Shown here one piece after another: positions 55,601-64,000 of a DNA stretch of 64,000 nucleotides (position 1 is the stretch's first letter; each line of letters begins with the position of its first letter). Both the position numbers and the translations under genes were made by a program. The DNA is from Unio delphinus (Eukaryota; Mollusca; Bivalvia; Unionida; Unionidae): positions 14,958,001 through 15,022,000 of the forward strand of contig JAQISU010000022.1 in assembly GCA_029339505.1 (NCBI GenBank), in the 5' to 3' direction. Below the pieces are notes generated by a model, which did not search any database, had not been told where the DNA came from, and saw only the letters and a list, made by a program, of their open reading frames with translations.

Positions 55601-57559
55601 GCAGTGATTTATATCCTCATGTTACAACTCTTGGTTTTTTAAATGTGCAGAGACGTGAAACCAATAATTTAAGACAAATCAAGAAGTTAGTGTCCCCATC
55701 AATACAAAAGTATAAAAAACAAATGTTTTTTTTTCAAGAAGGAATACGACTAAAATACTTATGCGTGGATTCTATACACTGAGTAAAAAAAAAAATGAAT
55801 GTGTTTACTATATCTGTTAAAGAATAAGACTTGTTATAATGGAATCTTATAAGCATATAATGTTCCGAACCGGAAACTTTTTCACAACTTAGTACATGTA
55901 AAGCATAATTTATTGATAGACAAAAGTGAATTATGTAAACCAGTTAACATTATCAATAACATAAATCATGGACAAAAGTTAATCACACGGATTAACTTGC
56001 ACAACAATTGTACATCCATATCTCATTGGAAGGTCATTATTTACACGCCAGCGAATTATGGGGAAATCTGTTAAATGACGTGGACATATTTGGACGCGTT
56101 CAGTCTAAAGGTGTGATACAGCACAAACCGGGTTGAATATGGCGTTTTATCGCAATGAAATCAGTGTGTGTTAAAACATTCCAACTACCCCATGCTTGCT
56201 TATAATAGACCCAATCTCTTTTTTCTTCATCCAATTTAGTACTCTGACAAACATTATTGAAATCCTTAGCGATCAATAAATTTTGCCTTTAAGAGTTTTG
56301 ATAATGTTTAATTTACAGAGAATTCATCAATCGGGATTGAATATACTTAAATGACGATAGTTTATATTTTTAACAGTTTGTTTAGAAATTGAGTAAATCA
56401 GCCGACATGACCACATTGACATGAACTTTAGTAGCATTCAAACGGAATCAGAAAATCACAAGCCATTAGTAATTGGGGATACCCTAAGTCAATAGAAAAT
56501 CCAGTCAATAAGGTCGTTGTACACTCTAGCCTCAGTATTTGTTTTAGATTCTCGAGACACTCCAGCCTCAAAGGGAATTAAAGATGGAGAATATGGGGTC
56601 GATATACGGAGAAGTGAAAATGGAATATATGATAGGTTTTGTTTTCGAGACAATAGGAATGGAACAGTGTGAGGACGTCACAATACTGAAGATTTTTAAC
56701 AATGTTGCCAGCTTTGTTGGAACAGGTGTGCACGGGGTTAACATCAATCGTGACCAACGAGTGGGACATAGACTTACATAACACGTACAACATACAATAT
56801 ACAGTCGCAAACATTTCAGAAAACTATTTTATACAAACGAATACAAATGTATTTCAGGGAAGACTACCTTTTTTCACGATATACGAGTAGACCTGACAAG
56901 GGCCTTTGGGTTTTTCTGTTGTGACCACATGCTGCATCAGCTCCTTACTGTCCCAGTGATTCTTTTTTATCCTCTGCTATCCTGGCAAAATGTACTATCT
57001 CTCTAAGCATTTACTGTACCGTCATACAACTCTTTCAGCGTGTCAAAGCCATCTTGTTTTCTTTTTCTTTTCTCTCTTCTGCCCATGTATCGTTAATTGT
57101 CTTTACCTGTTTTTTTTTACCTTTTTAATAATATCGTTGGCTTTCTTTTGTCTGTAAAACCACCATTTACCAAATGACCACTGTCAATTGATGATTTACC
57201 CCCCTCCAAAAAAAAATCACCCAAAACAAATTAAAACACATCTCATTTTGATAACAAATCTTCCAATGTTCACATATAGAGAATGGACGAAACTTCTCCA
57301 CTTCCTCCGCCATCATGCTTTCTACGAATCTCTGGCTGTGTTTAGGCTGTTCGCAAAGTCTAGGTCGCCCGGTAACCTTCCATTCTCTTTTAAGTTGTTC
57401 TACCACATACTCCGCATGTATCATGCAACTCCAACCGTATTTTAGAAAATAAATGTATCCACATCAATGGTTGTTCCGCAGAATGACGCAAATGACGGAC
57501 GCTTGACGTTATATGTCAATTAAGGACATGGAGGAAAACCTCCTTTACGCTCACTTCAT
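52641..57559. other. Long intergenic stretch, no gene seen
   Basis: Nearly 5 kb without recognisable coding blocks, element ends or clear repeats. Open stretches at 53032-53307, 53535-53717 and 56584-56890 have no motif, and the last is open on both strands at once. Confidence 0.5.
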
Positions 57560-57990
57560 CCCTCATAATATCCACAAAACCAATATCTACTATCCACACG
57601 CGGGGAGTAGAAAAAAAGAAATAAAATTATCCTATTAGAAACTACAGATTTACTGTCAACACAGAAGGGAGAAGAAAATAAACCCAAATATCTGCTATCT
57701 ACACACGGAAAGGTGAGAATAGTTACAATTATACTATCGAAACCACAATATTACTATCCACACAGAAGGGAAGGAAAACAAATCACAGATATACTATCAA
57801 CACAGAAGGGATAAAAAAGCAATATATATTATCCACACACAGAAAGGTGATACGTACAAATATAAAATTAAAAATAAAAAATAATAGGCTATCAACACAG
57901 AATGGAGGAAAACAAAACACAAATATACTATGATCACAGAAGGGAGGTAAACCAAACAATATAATATCAAAAACCATAACATTTACTATA
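57560..57990. repeat. Degenerate tandem array with a CACACAGAAGG core
   Basis: The phrase (T)ACTATC(A/C)ACACAGAAGGGA, followed by a purine-rich spacer of variable length, recurs about nine times. Spacing ranges from about 40 to 70 bp, so the array is old and irregular. Confidence 0.8.
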
Positions 57991-59664
57991 ATATCTACTA
58001 TCTTCACAAACGTTAAACCAACGCATCAAAAGATAATCTAATATTCACACATACACGTAAACACATTATTAAATCATGATTGTTTATAATCTCACGATAC
58101 CCATTACTAGAGCCTTGGTTAGCTCTGAAAAGGTCTTATTTTTTGAACTAAAGATGCTGGTTATATCCCCCTTTCCGGACCCCACACTCGCAGCGTCAGT
58201 TTTTGTTGACACCATTCAGTTCTACCCATCATATTAGATGGTATGGAGTTTAAAGTGACACTCATGTTTTCTAAATATGTTTGGTGTTTTGTTACCTTAT
58301 CCCATCTTTGTTATGTTGTGCTCATTTTGATTTATTTATTTTTAAAAAGAAGGGTTGCTTGTCAAGCTTTTCAAAGTTGTGTTATCCTTTATTAGCCTTA
58401 GGCATACATACTTTTGCCAAAAAGAAGGCTTATGGTTAGGCATGTATCTCTTTAGCGTTGAATATTGAAATATGTAGTGGTAACTCTGTGACAGTTTAAT
58501 CAACGGTTGACAATTTAAAGATGAATTTGCACCAGGTTATCAAAAGTAACGGCCGAATTTTTAAATTGTTTATCTGTTACGGGCCATAGGGAGACAACTG
58601 GAATTCTTCTTCCTGTTCTACGCTGGCCATCTTTGAAACGTTTCTTTTTCGCTACCGTTTACATTTAAGTGATGATGAATGTAGTCCCAGTTTCTTTAGT
58701 CTTGAGCACAATGTAGTATCGAGGTGTGGTCATTTAATGCAATTAATAAAGGTCCGTCATAACGTAAGAGGGTTGACTGGCGATCACGTGATGACGGTTG
58801 ATTCAAAATCAAAGGACGTCTTAATAGTGGATCAAAGACAGGTGAGAAAAAGTATAATTGTTCTCGTTTCCAAAACAAGGAGATGAATAAGCAGATAACG
58901 AATTGAACGGTTAATGCATGATGAAACAATAATGTAGACGAGGACAACAAGCACATATATCATGAAAAATAGCACAAACACGGGATCTGCGTGAAGCGAT
59001 AGCGGCCGTCTTTCCGGAAGTATATATTTATATATAACCTCATGGGTCTCGAAAATTACTCACGATTTTAGCTTTCTTGTTTGAGACCTTGAAGCTATAA
59101 GAGTTCGTCTATCTATAGCAATATATATAAAGACAATAAAGATTGCAAGTTCAGGACTTGGAACATAGACGCTTTGACACCTGTGAGCATTCTGGTATAG
59201 AAAACATGGAGTGGTGGGTATTGCAATTGGCCTATCCAGATCGACCATGCTGACCAGACCATGACCTCACGACAGCAATACACAAACTGTTTTCATTCTT
59301 CTAATATTAAGACAATATGGTCAGACGTAAGAAACCTACCCGAATATAATCTCATCTTCGTATGTTTGTGCAGGTAATTTAATTTTAAAATTTTATTGTG
59401 CAAAATACGCGAATGGGTAATAAGCATTTGATGTACGAGGGGATATCTTCAAATTGCTACGCTCGACTACAACGTGTTGTGACTAAAATAAAATGATCGG
59501 AGAATATATGAAGTAACGGCATAGTACTACCCTTGACTTCTAATAATAAGTCCCCATTTCAGTGATAGCAAGAATTCCAGTTTTCAAAAAGTGTAGGTTA
59601 AGGTCGAAATACACATATTTTTCATTTTCAAACAATAAAGAGATTTCGTTCAATATCGATTCAG
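57991..59664. other. Intergenic, no gene seen
   Basis: No coding motif, element end or tandem repeat identified. The minus-strand open stretch at 58956-58696 has no recognisable feature. Confidence 0.5.

Positions 59665-59713
<49 letters not shown>
59665..59713. repeat. (TA)n microsatellite
   Basis: About 49 bp of alternating TA. Confidence 0.97.
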
Positions 59714-59714
<1 letters not shown>

Positions 59715-59938
59715 CACAAGCGCGGACGTGAAGGAAAACACCCCTACGATCTAAAAACTGACATTATCCCTATTATCACCAAAAACACGCGGACTTGGAA
59801 GAAAACACTCACTTTTTACTTTACTCACAGAAATTATAAATTTAACAAGTGTTTTGAAAAATACGTTGTACCTATAGACGCACTTGAAACAAAACTAAAA
59901 ATAGACAGTGATTATAGACTCGCTTCTATTTTTTTCTA
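59714..59938 (+). other. Open stretch without start codon, coding-like
   Basis: From the end of the TA run a plus-strand frame stays open for about 74 codons to TAA: H-K-R-G-R-E-G-K-H-P-Y-D-L-K-T-D near the start and Y-K-F-N-K-C-F-E-K-Y-V-V-P centrally. It has no ATG start. Composition is mixed and charged, less repetitive than neighbouring DNA, so it may be the tail of a broken mobile-element gene. No family recognised. Confidence 0.3.
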
Positions 59939-60089
59939 ACTTCCTCACATACCATTAGCAAATTGAATTATTAATTCTTTTCGAGAATATTGCGTAGCCC
60001 TGATTAGGGCTGTTTTTTGTGTGTACGAGGAGGGATGACAGTCTTTTATCGTCTAAGATTGCGTCCTGGTCTGGCAACAGGATACGGTC

Positions 60090-60692
60090 TGCTTCTTCAG
60101 AAAGAGAAAGAGAACTCTTTCGTGTCCACACGACAGTCGACAAAACTTCTGTCTGGTTCCTGCTGCTGTTGTTGCTGTTCTCTCTGCTGCTTTTGAAGTC
60201 TATACTTCTCAGCAGAGGCGTAGCGAGGGGGTACATATGTCCCCGGGCGCCAAGTTACAGGGGCGCCAAAATGAGGCTTGCAACATTACATTATAATAAG
60301 AAAACAAGGGTAATAAATCTGTCACAAGATCGCTGGGGCGCCAATTTTATAGTTTGTCCCCGGGCGCAAAATATCATCGCTACGCCTCTGCTTCTCAGTC
60401 CATTCTTTGTCTTTTTTAATTTTCTCTCTGAAGAGTTCTTCTATGAGGTCTTCCGTTACTTGTAGCATTCTAACATTCTCTATCTCTTCAGGCTTTGGTA
60501 TCAGATTGTGTCTGATACGATGCAGAGTGACGTAAGCTTCGTTTATCTTAGCTAGTCTTGAGCACATCTTCGTAGGAGGGTGAGTCCAACAATGTATAGC
60601 CAGACTGATTTGATTTGTTTTAAATGTTTCTTCCAATGTGGCTCTTAACACTGTTTTATCTCCCAATGGGGAGTTATTTAGTTTATCCTGAG
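60090..60692 (-). pseudogene. Unknown coding exon split by a hAT MITE
   Basis: After a good acceptor (CATTCCCACCCTCAG|G at 60692) the minus strand is open for about 98 codons with L-G-D-K-T-V-L-R-A-T-L-E-E-T-F and a long helical tract E-D-L-I-E-E-L-F-R-E-K-I-K-K-D-K-E-W-T-E-K. It then meets the MITE at 60398. On the other side of the MITE the frame resumes without loss (Y-R-L-Q-K-Q-Q-R-E, a Gln run) and stops near 60100. The family is not recognised; the end looks like a coiled coil. Confidence 0.4.
60205..60398. mobile_element. hAT-type MITE with 8-bp target-site duplications
   Basis: A 178-bp non-coding element (60213-60390) with perfect 14-bp terminal inverted repeats CAGAGGCGTAGCGA...TCGCTACGCCTCTG. 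It is flanked by identical 8-bp copies of CTTCTCAG (60205-60212 and 60391-60398). CAG ends and 8-bp duplications are the hAT hallmark. Inside each end lies the phrase TCCCCGGGCGC, a longer subterminal symmetry. Perfect duplications point to a fairly recent insertion. Confidence 0.93.
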
Positions 60693-60699
60693 GGTGGGA

Positions 60700-60885
60700 A
60701 TGGTGCCGCGCACCCTGCAGACGTTTATGTGCTTATGTAGAAGCACTTATTTAATTTGGCCGTCACCACGGGACAGTTTTTGAACTGCCTCTGGGTGAAT
60801 GTAAGGCCATTTTGGTGGGTAGGAATAGAACCTACACACACCCACCCAATCAGTATTCTGTATGCCTAGCCAATCTGCAATAGCA
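60700..60885 (-). mobile_element. Possible tRNA-derived SINE
   Basis: On the minus strand a B-box-like GGTTCTATTCC (one mismatch to the pol III consensus) sits inside a T-arm-like GTAG/CTAC stem near 60825. An A-box-like TGGCTAGGCATAC lies about 40 bases upstream. No poly-A or duplication was found, and the anticodon arm is poor, so it is not a functional tRNA. Confidence 0.35.
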
Positions 60886-61322
60886 GTGAAGCAAAGCGAG
60901 AGTAAAATAGTTTAACTCATATCGCCTTTGTCTGCATAGTATGGTCGTGCGAGCACCAGAAATTACTGCAGCGGGGAGCAGTGGTGCGAAGAGCCAAGCA
61001 CGCTCTTTTTATCAAATTCAGTCCAGTTATACTAATGGACAGCCTAACAACCAATAATGTGTAAGCCACCTGTGCAATTAACCAAATATCTAAGTTATAA
61101 AATATTTGTTTAATTCCTTTCAAAATAGGGACTAGTACAAAAGTGTACATAGGAAGTCCCTATTGTATTTAAATTAAAATGTCTAAGTGACATATAAAAG
61201 TGTAGTCAATGGTAGGTGAATTTGGTTATAAATTTATTGAAGGTAGTGCCAAAAAGGTCAAATTAGTCTTTTCAGGGCCAAATAGTTAGTCAAAGAGGGG
61301 TACTCAAAGCCAAATGAGTCCC

Positions 61323-61574
61323 CTATTTCACCATGCAAGCTGATAAATGATGGCAAGTTCTTCTCATCACGCTCCTGGACGTCTTTTCTCGGCAGTAGCT
61401 CGACTTGTTCAGCCAGTTTTCCTTTTTGTTCTGCATACTTTTGGATTCATGCTTCTGTATGACGTTGCGAAGCATTTCAGGTGACGTCACCGGGCCCGCG
61501 GAATCCTTCAGAGAGTAAACGCCATCTTGGATTCCACGTGGCTCTCTGTCCTCCAATTTGCCTAAGTCCTCCAA
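61323..61574 (-). CDS. Hypothetical open frame
   Basis: Eighty-three codons beginning with the E-D-L-G-K-L-E-D-R-E region and ending S-A-C-M-V-K. An ATG in a different frame (CAAGATGGCGTTT, 61524) is as good a start. Polar and basic, no domain recognised. It lies downstream of the TATA-bearing region in the same direction and may be part of the exon set that includes 60692-60090. Confidence 0.25.
   Translation of the reverse strand: MEDLGKLEDREPRGIQDGVYSLKDSAGPVTSPEMLRNVIQKHESKSMQNKKENWLNKSSYCREKTSRSVMRRTCHHLSACMVK
61482..61489. promoter_or_regulatory. CRE palindrome TGACGTCA
   Basis: A perfect TGACGTCA within GGTGACGTCACC, next to a GC-rich CCGGGCCCGCGG. Such sites bind CREB/ATF factors in animals. 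Being palindromic it gives no direction. Confidence 0.4.
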
Positions 61575-61770
61575 TTTCTGCAGAATATATCTTTTTGCGT
61601 GGCTGCTGTCCTAGGTTCCAGTGGGTGTTATTTCACACTAGGCGCTCATATGGCTGCATTCTTGGTCCACAGTCCTAAACGGCGCCTTTTCTCACTGCCT
61701 TAGACAGCTAGCACTCCGTGCTCCAAGACCGGTCCGTCCGCTTCAGAGCTCTCCGCTTGAATGATCCATG

Positions 61771-61803
61771 ATAGCCAGACTGGAGACTACCCCTGCTTTA
61801 TAT
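61771..61803 (-). promoter_or_regulatory. Candidate TATA-box promoter
   Basis: The minus strand reads CCATATAAAGCAGGGG with TATAAA at 61803-61798. About 30 bases on, a pyrimidine-purine initiator-like TATCATGG follows. The region downstream is richer in CpG than most of the window and leads into the open frames at 61574 and 60692. Confidence 0.35.
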
Positions 61804-61819
61804 GGTTCAAGCGCCGATG

Positions 61820-62247
61820 CGATAGAAAACACCCCTCTACGGTTTAGGGTTGGAAACGTTTGGATAGTTTGATGTGAGGGATAGAAAGAAGTAAAAGAGC
61901 ATCTATATTAATAAAAATGTAAAACAAACGACAGACGCATTGGTTTCAAAACACAACTTTTTTATTAAAATAACAAACATTTTTTTCAAATAACAAACAT
62001 TTTTTTCTTCGATAACACCAATACATTATCTTTGGCATGGTTGACAACGTTGTGAATTAAATTGAGATTTCCACAGTTGGAAGTCATTGGGCCATTGATG
62101 TACATTACGTGTCCTAGCTAAAGACAACAGATAGCCATAATGGTCACAAAACCATCAATCTACTTTGTCATCGTTTCGAGACGAATGACGATCAAAATAA
62201 AACCACTAAATGTTGTAAAGAATATCCAAGACTGCGATGATGTAGAT
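61820..62247. other. Intergenic, no gene seen
   Basis: Contains a local TTTTTT-rich repeat (ACAAACATTTTTTTC twice near 61970-62007) and no coding motif. Confidence 0.5.
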
Positions 62248-63535
62248 CAGGGGTGGCCAACCTTTTATTGCAGGCGGTCCATTATATTTTCTGATCAACA
62301 TGCGTCGGGCCGCATGATTTTTTTGCCTGTTTGCAGCGTCAAAATGAAATACAAATATTTATGTTAAAAACTTAAAACTTCATTGTTAAATTACTGACAG
62401 CATATGTAACTTTGAATAATATTGTGATGTAACAATGTTAGATTCCCATTCACATTAGATCAGTACAAGAACAGACAATTTATACTGTAAAGTTGTAAAG
62501 TGTGTTGTAAACAGTGTAAACTTTATAAAGTAAAAACTTGTGCAAAACTTCTGTCCTCGTAGTAGTCACTGTAGTGTAGTAGTAACAGTAGTAACTGGTA
62601 ACATGTGGGTATGGTTAACATTAAAAGCAGTGCAAAAGTAATTTACTATTTTACCGAATTAAGCATACGAACTAAGACTACTAATGTATTATAATAGGTC
62701 TGACTTAATGTGAACCCTGTGCTTGTTTGTCCGCTGACATTACATGTACGTTAGGTTCAAATGCAGACACCGAAATGCGTAGGATGTCGTGCAGATGGTT
62801 GTCAGTAAGTCTTGCCCTGTGCACAGATTTATTGAATTTCATGCGAGAAAATGTCTGCTCACATATGTATGTGCTGCCAAACAAACTCGTCATCCTCAGC
62901 GCATTTGTTCTCAGTGCTGGATACGTGGCTGAATTCAACAGAGTAGAACCTGATAAAGTCTCCTTCCAAATATGTTTGCTTCATAAAACTATCTGACTGC
63001 AACTCCACAAGCTCCATCTGAAAGTGCGCTGGCACGTCATTAGCATTCACAAGGTAAGGACTTCCAAAGAGACGAAAGGCAATGTCGTGAGAACAAAAGT
63101 CTTTAAATCGTACATTGGACTCCTGCATCAGAGTTGCAACCAACTCCTTATAGCGATCAAACTGAAATGAGCTGTTTCCCTCTCGAGTTACGTCTTTACA
63201 TTTTGGAAAATGATCCAGTTTGTGTTCCTGCAGATGTGCAGCAAAAATACTAAGCTTGATCTCAAAGCCTTCACTGATTCATACAAAGTGTGAACAAGTC
63301 GTTTTGAACCTTGAAGCATGGTATTTAGCCGATTCAGGTGCGCCATCATGTCCGACAAAAACGCCAAGTCTTGTAGCCAGCTTTCATCTTCTAACTGAGG
63401 AACTGGCGAGTCTTTTGTTTTCATAAAGCTATAAATCTCATTGCGCAATGCATAGAACTTTTCAAGCACATTGCTACGACTTAGCCATCGCACTTCGGTG
63501 TGATATGGTAGGTCGATTATTTTTTTAAAATAAAT
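62248..63535 (-). pseudogene. hAT transposase remnant (GTF2IRD2/ZBED-like) with 3' terminus
   Basis: The minus strand reads D-L-P-Y-H-T-E-V-R-W-L-S-R (63520-63480, a signature of this hAT group), L-A-F-L-S-D-M-M-A-H-L-N-R-L-N, then a frameshift near 63185. Next come F-K-D-F-C-S-H-D-I-A-F and M-E-L-V-E-L-Q-S-D-S, and after a second frameshift near 62935 F-G-S-T-Y-I-C-E-Q-T-F-S-R-M-K-F, the dimerisation signature, with a stop at 62705. The noncoding end reaches a hAT-like terminus, CAGGGGTGGCCAACC, at 62248. The N-terminal half with the zinc finger is missing beyond 63535. Such elements move by cut-and-paste; this copy is dead. Confidence 0.9.
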
Positions 63536-63565
63536 TTTAATACGTGTGCTTCCTTGATAAAACAA

Positions 63566-64000
63566 TCAGTAGGTTACTTTTTCGTTCAGATACTTTGGGT
63601 CCATTTGTTTTAAAAATAGATTCCGTACTTTGAGCAACATTGCTCAAGGTCTATTATTTAGTTACAGATTGTGTTTATCGTCCGATGTATCCAAATATGA
63701 CCTAGGTGATATTGTTACATCGCTCAGGTCTTGAAAGTAAGTCAGAATCATTGCGGGAAGTGAAGATTTTCTCGATAATGTACAACATTGTTTTTTCTAT
63801 TCAAGTTTGAAACAAGAGAAACTTATGCATTATTGTCAGGATGTGAGTTTATGTTTCTTTTGCAAACCAGCAGTAATCAATGTCACTTCATGTATTGAAA
63901 AAATATACGTGGTATAGAATTTTTTATTAAACCAACACAAAATTATCAAAATTTGTTCAGTAAGTTTCAAAATCGGCAGACCGAACGCCAGATGAATTTC
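63566..64000. other. Window edge, no gene seen
   Basis: No hAT coding similarity continues past about 63535, and no other feature was recognised to the end of the window. Confidence 0.5.

Noticed and set aside
60019..60465. Plus-strand frame of 148 codons with a Leu-rich stretch
   Set aside because: It runs through the hAT MITE and is antisense to the Gln-rich exon; the Leu run is the complement of the CAG/CAA tract.
60800..60885. Functional tRNA gene
   Set aside because: A- and B-box-like sequences are present, but the acceptor stem and anticodon arm do not form a normal cloverleaf.

Overview
This is an AT-rich eukaryotic window with introns (one good exon, splice donor and acceptor set near 22.4-21.6 kb), long microsatellites and several classes of decayed transposon. 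No prokaryotic gene organisation is present, and no intact conserved host gene is recognisable. The mix of GIY-YIG Penelope-like elements, an L1/Tx1-like LINE, a CR1/L2-like LINE, hAT, pogo-like and DDE_Tnp_4 transposases, together with long (TA)n, (GA)n and (ATGT)n tracts, suits a marine invertebrate, most likely a mollusc or other lophotrochozoan. That placement is inference; no marker gene fixes the species.

Layout. 1-13.5 kb: intergenic DNA with microsatellites and three tandem repeat blocks (7.27-7.63, 9.18-9.25 and 10.57-10.87 kb). 13.5-16.2 kb: a weak LTR-retroelement-like relic, then a clear but broken pogo/Tigger/Jerky-type DDE transposase on the plus strand. 17.5-19.3 kb: a decayed CR1/L2-like LINE on the minus strand, with a long (GA)n tract inside its coding region. 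20.8-22.5 kb: a two-exon, minus-strand coding remnant of unknown identity. 23.9-24.7 kb: the C-terminal two thirds of a DDE_Tnp_4 transposase.

24.7-52.6 kb is the core of the window: a nest of Penelope-like elements (PLEs), all on the minus strand. Two copies (A, 25.5-28.8 kb; B, 29.9-32.3 kb) and a truncated third end (A', 29.3-29.76 kb) lie head to tail around repeated pseudo-LTR blocks. Two of these blocks carry a hammerhead-ribozyme-like fold in the sense orientation. A second PLE family (E) is split at its reverse-transcriptase catalytic motif by a nearly full-length 5.5 kb L1/Tx1-like LINE (33.54-39.02 kb) with a 13-bp target-site duplication. An older PLE (F, 42.1-47.7 kb) has been hit three times: by an unknown 1.1 kb insert, by a hAT fragment with a local inverted duplication, and by a 1.35 kb insert ending in a 65-bp palindrome. 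A further PLE (G, 49.4-52.6 kb) is almost full length but decayed.

52.6-64 kb returns to sparse intergenic DNA: a degenerate tandem array (57.6-58.0 kb), a 178-bp hAT-type MITE with perfect 8-bp duplications inside a short unknown exon (60.2-60.4 kb), a possible tRNA-derived SINE, a TATA/CRE-bearing promoter-like stretch (61.5-61.8 kb) and a second decayed hAT transposase (62.25-63.5 kb). The nesting gives a relative order: PLE F and E are older than the elements inside them; the L1/Tx1 insertion is later than E; the hAT MITE is later than the exon it splits.
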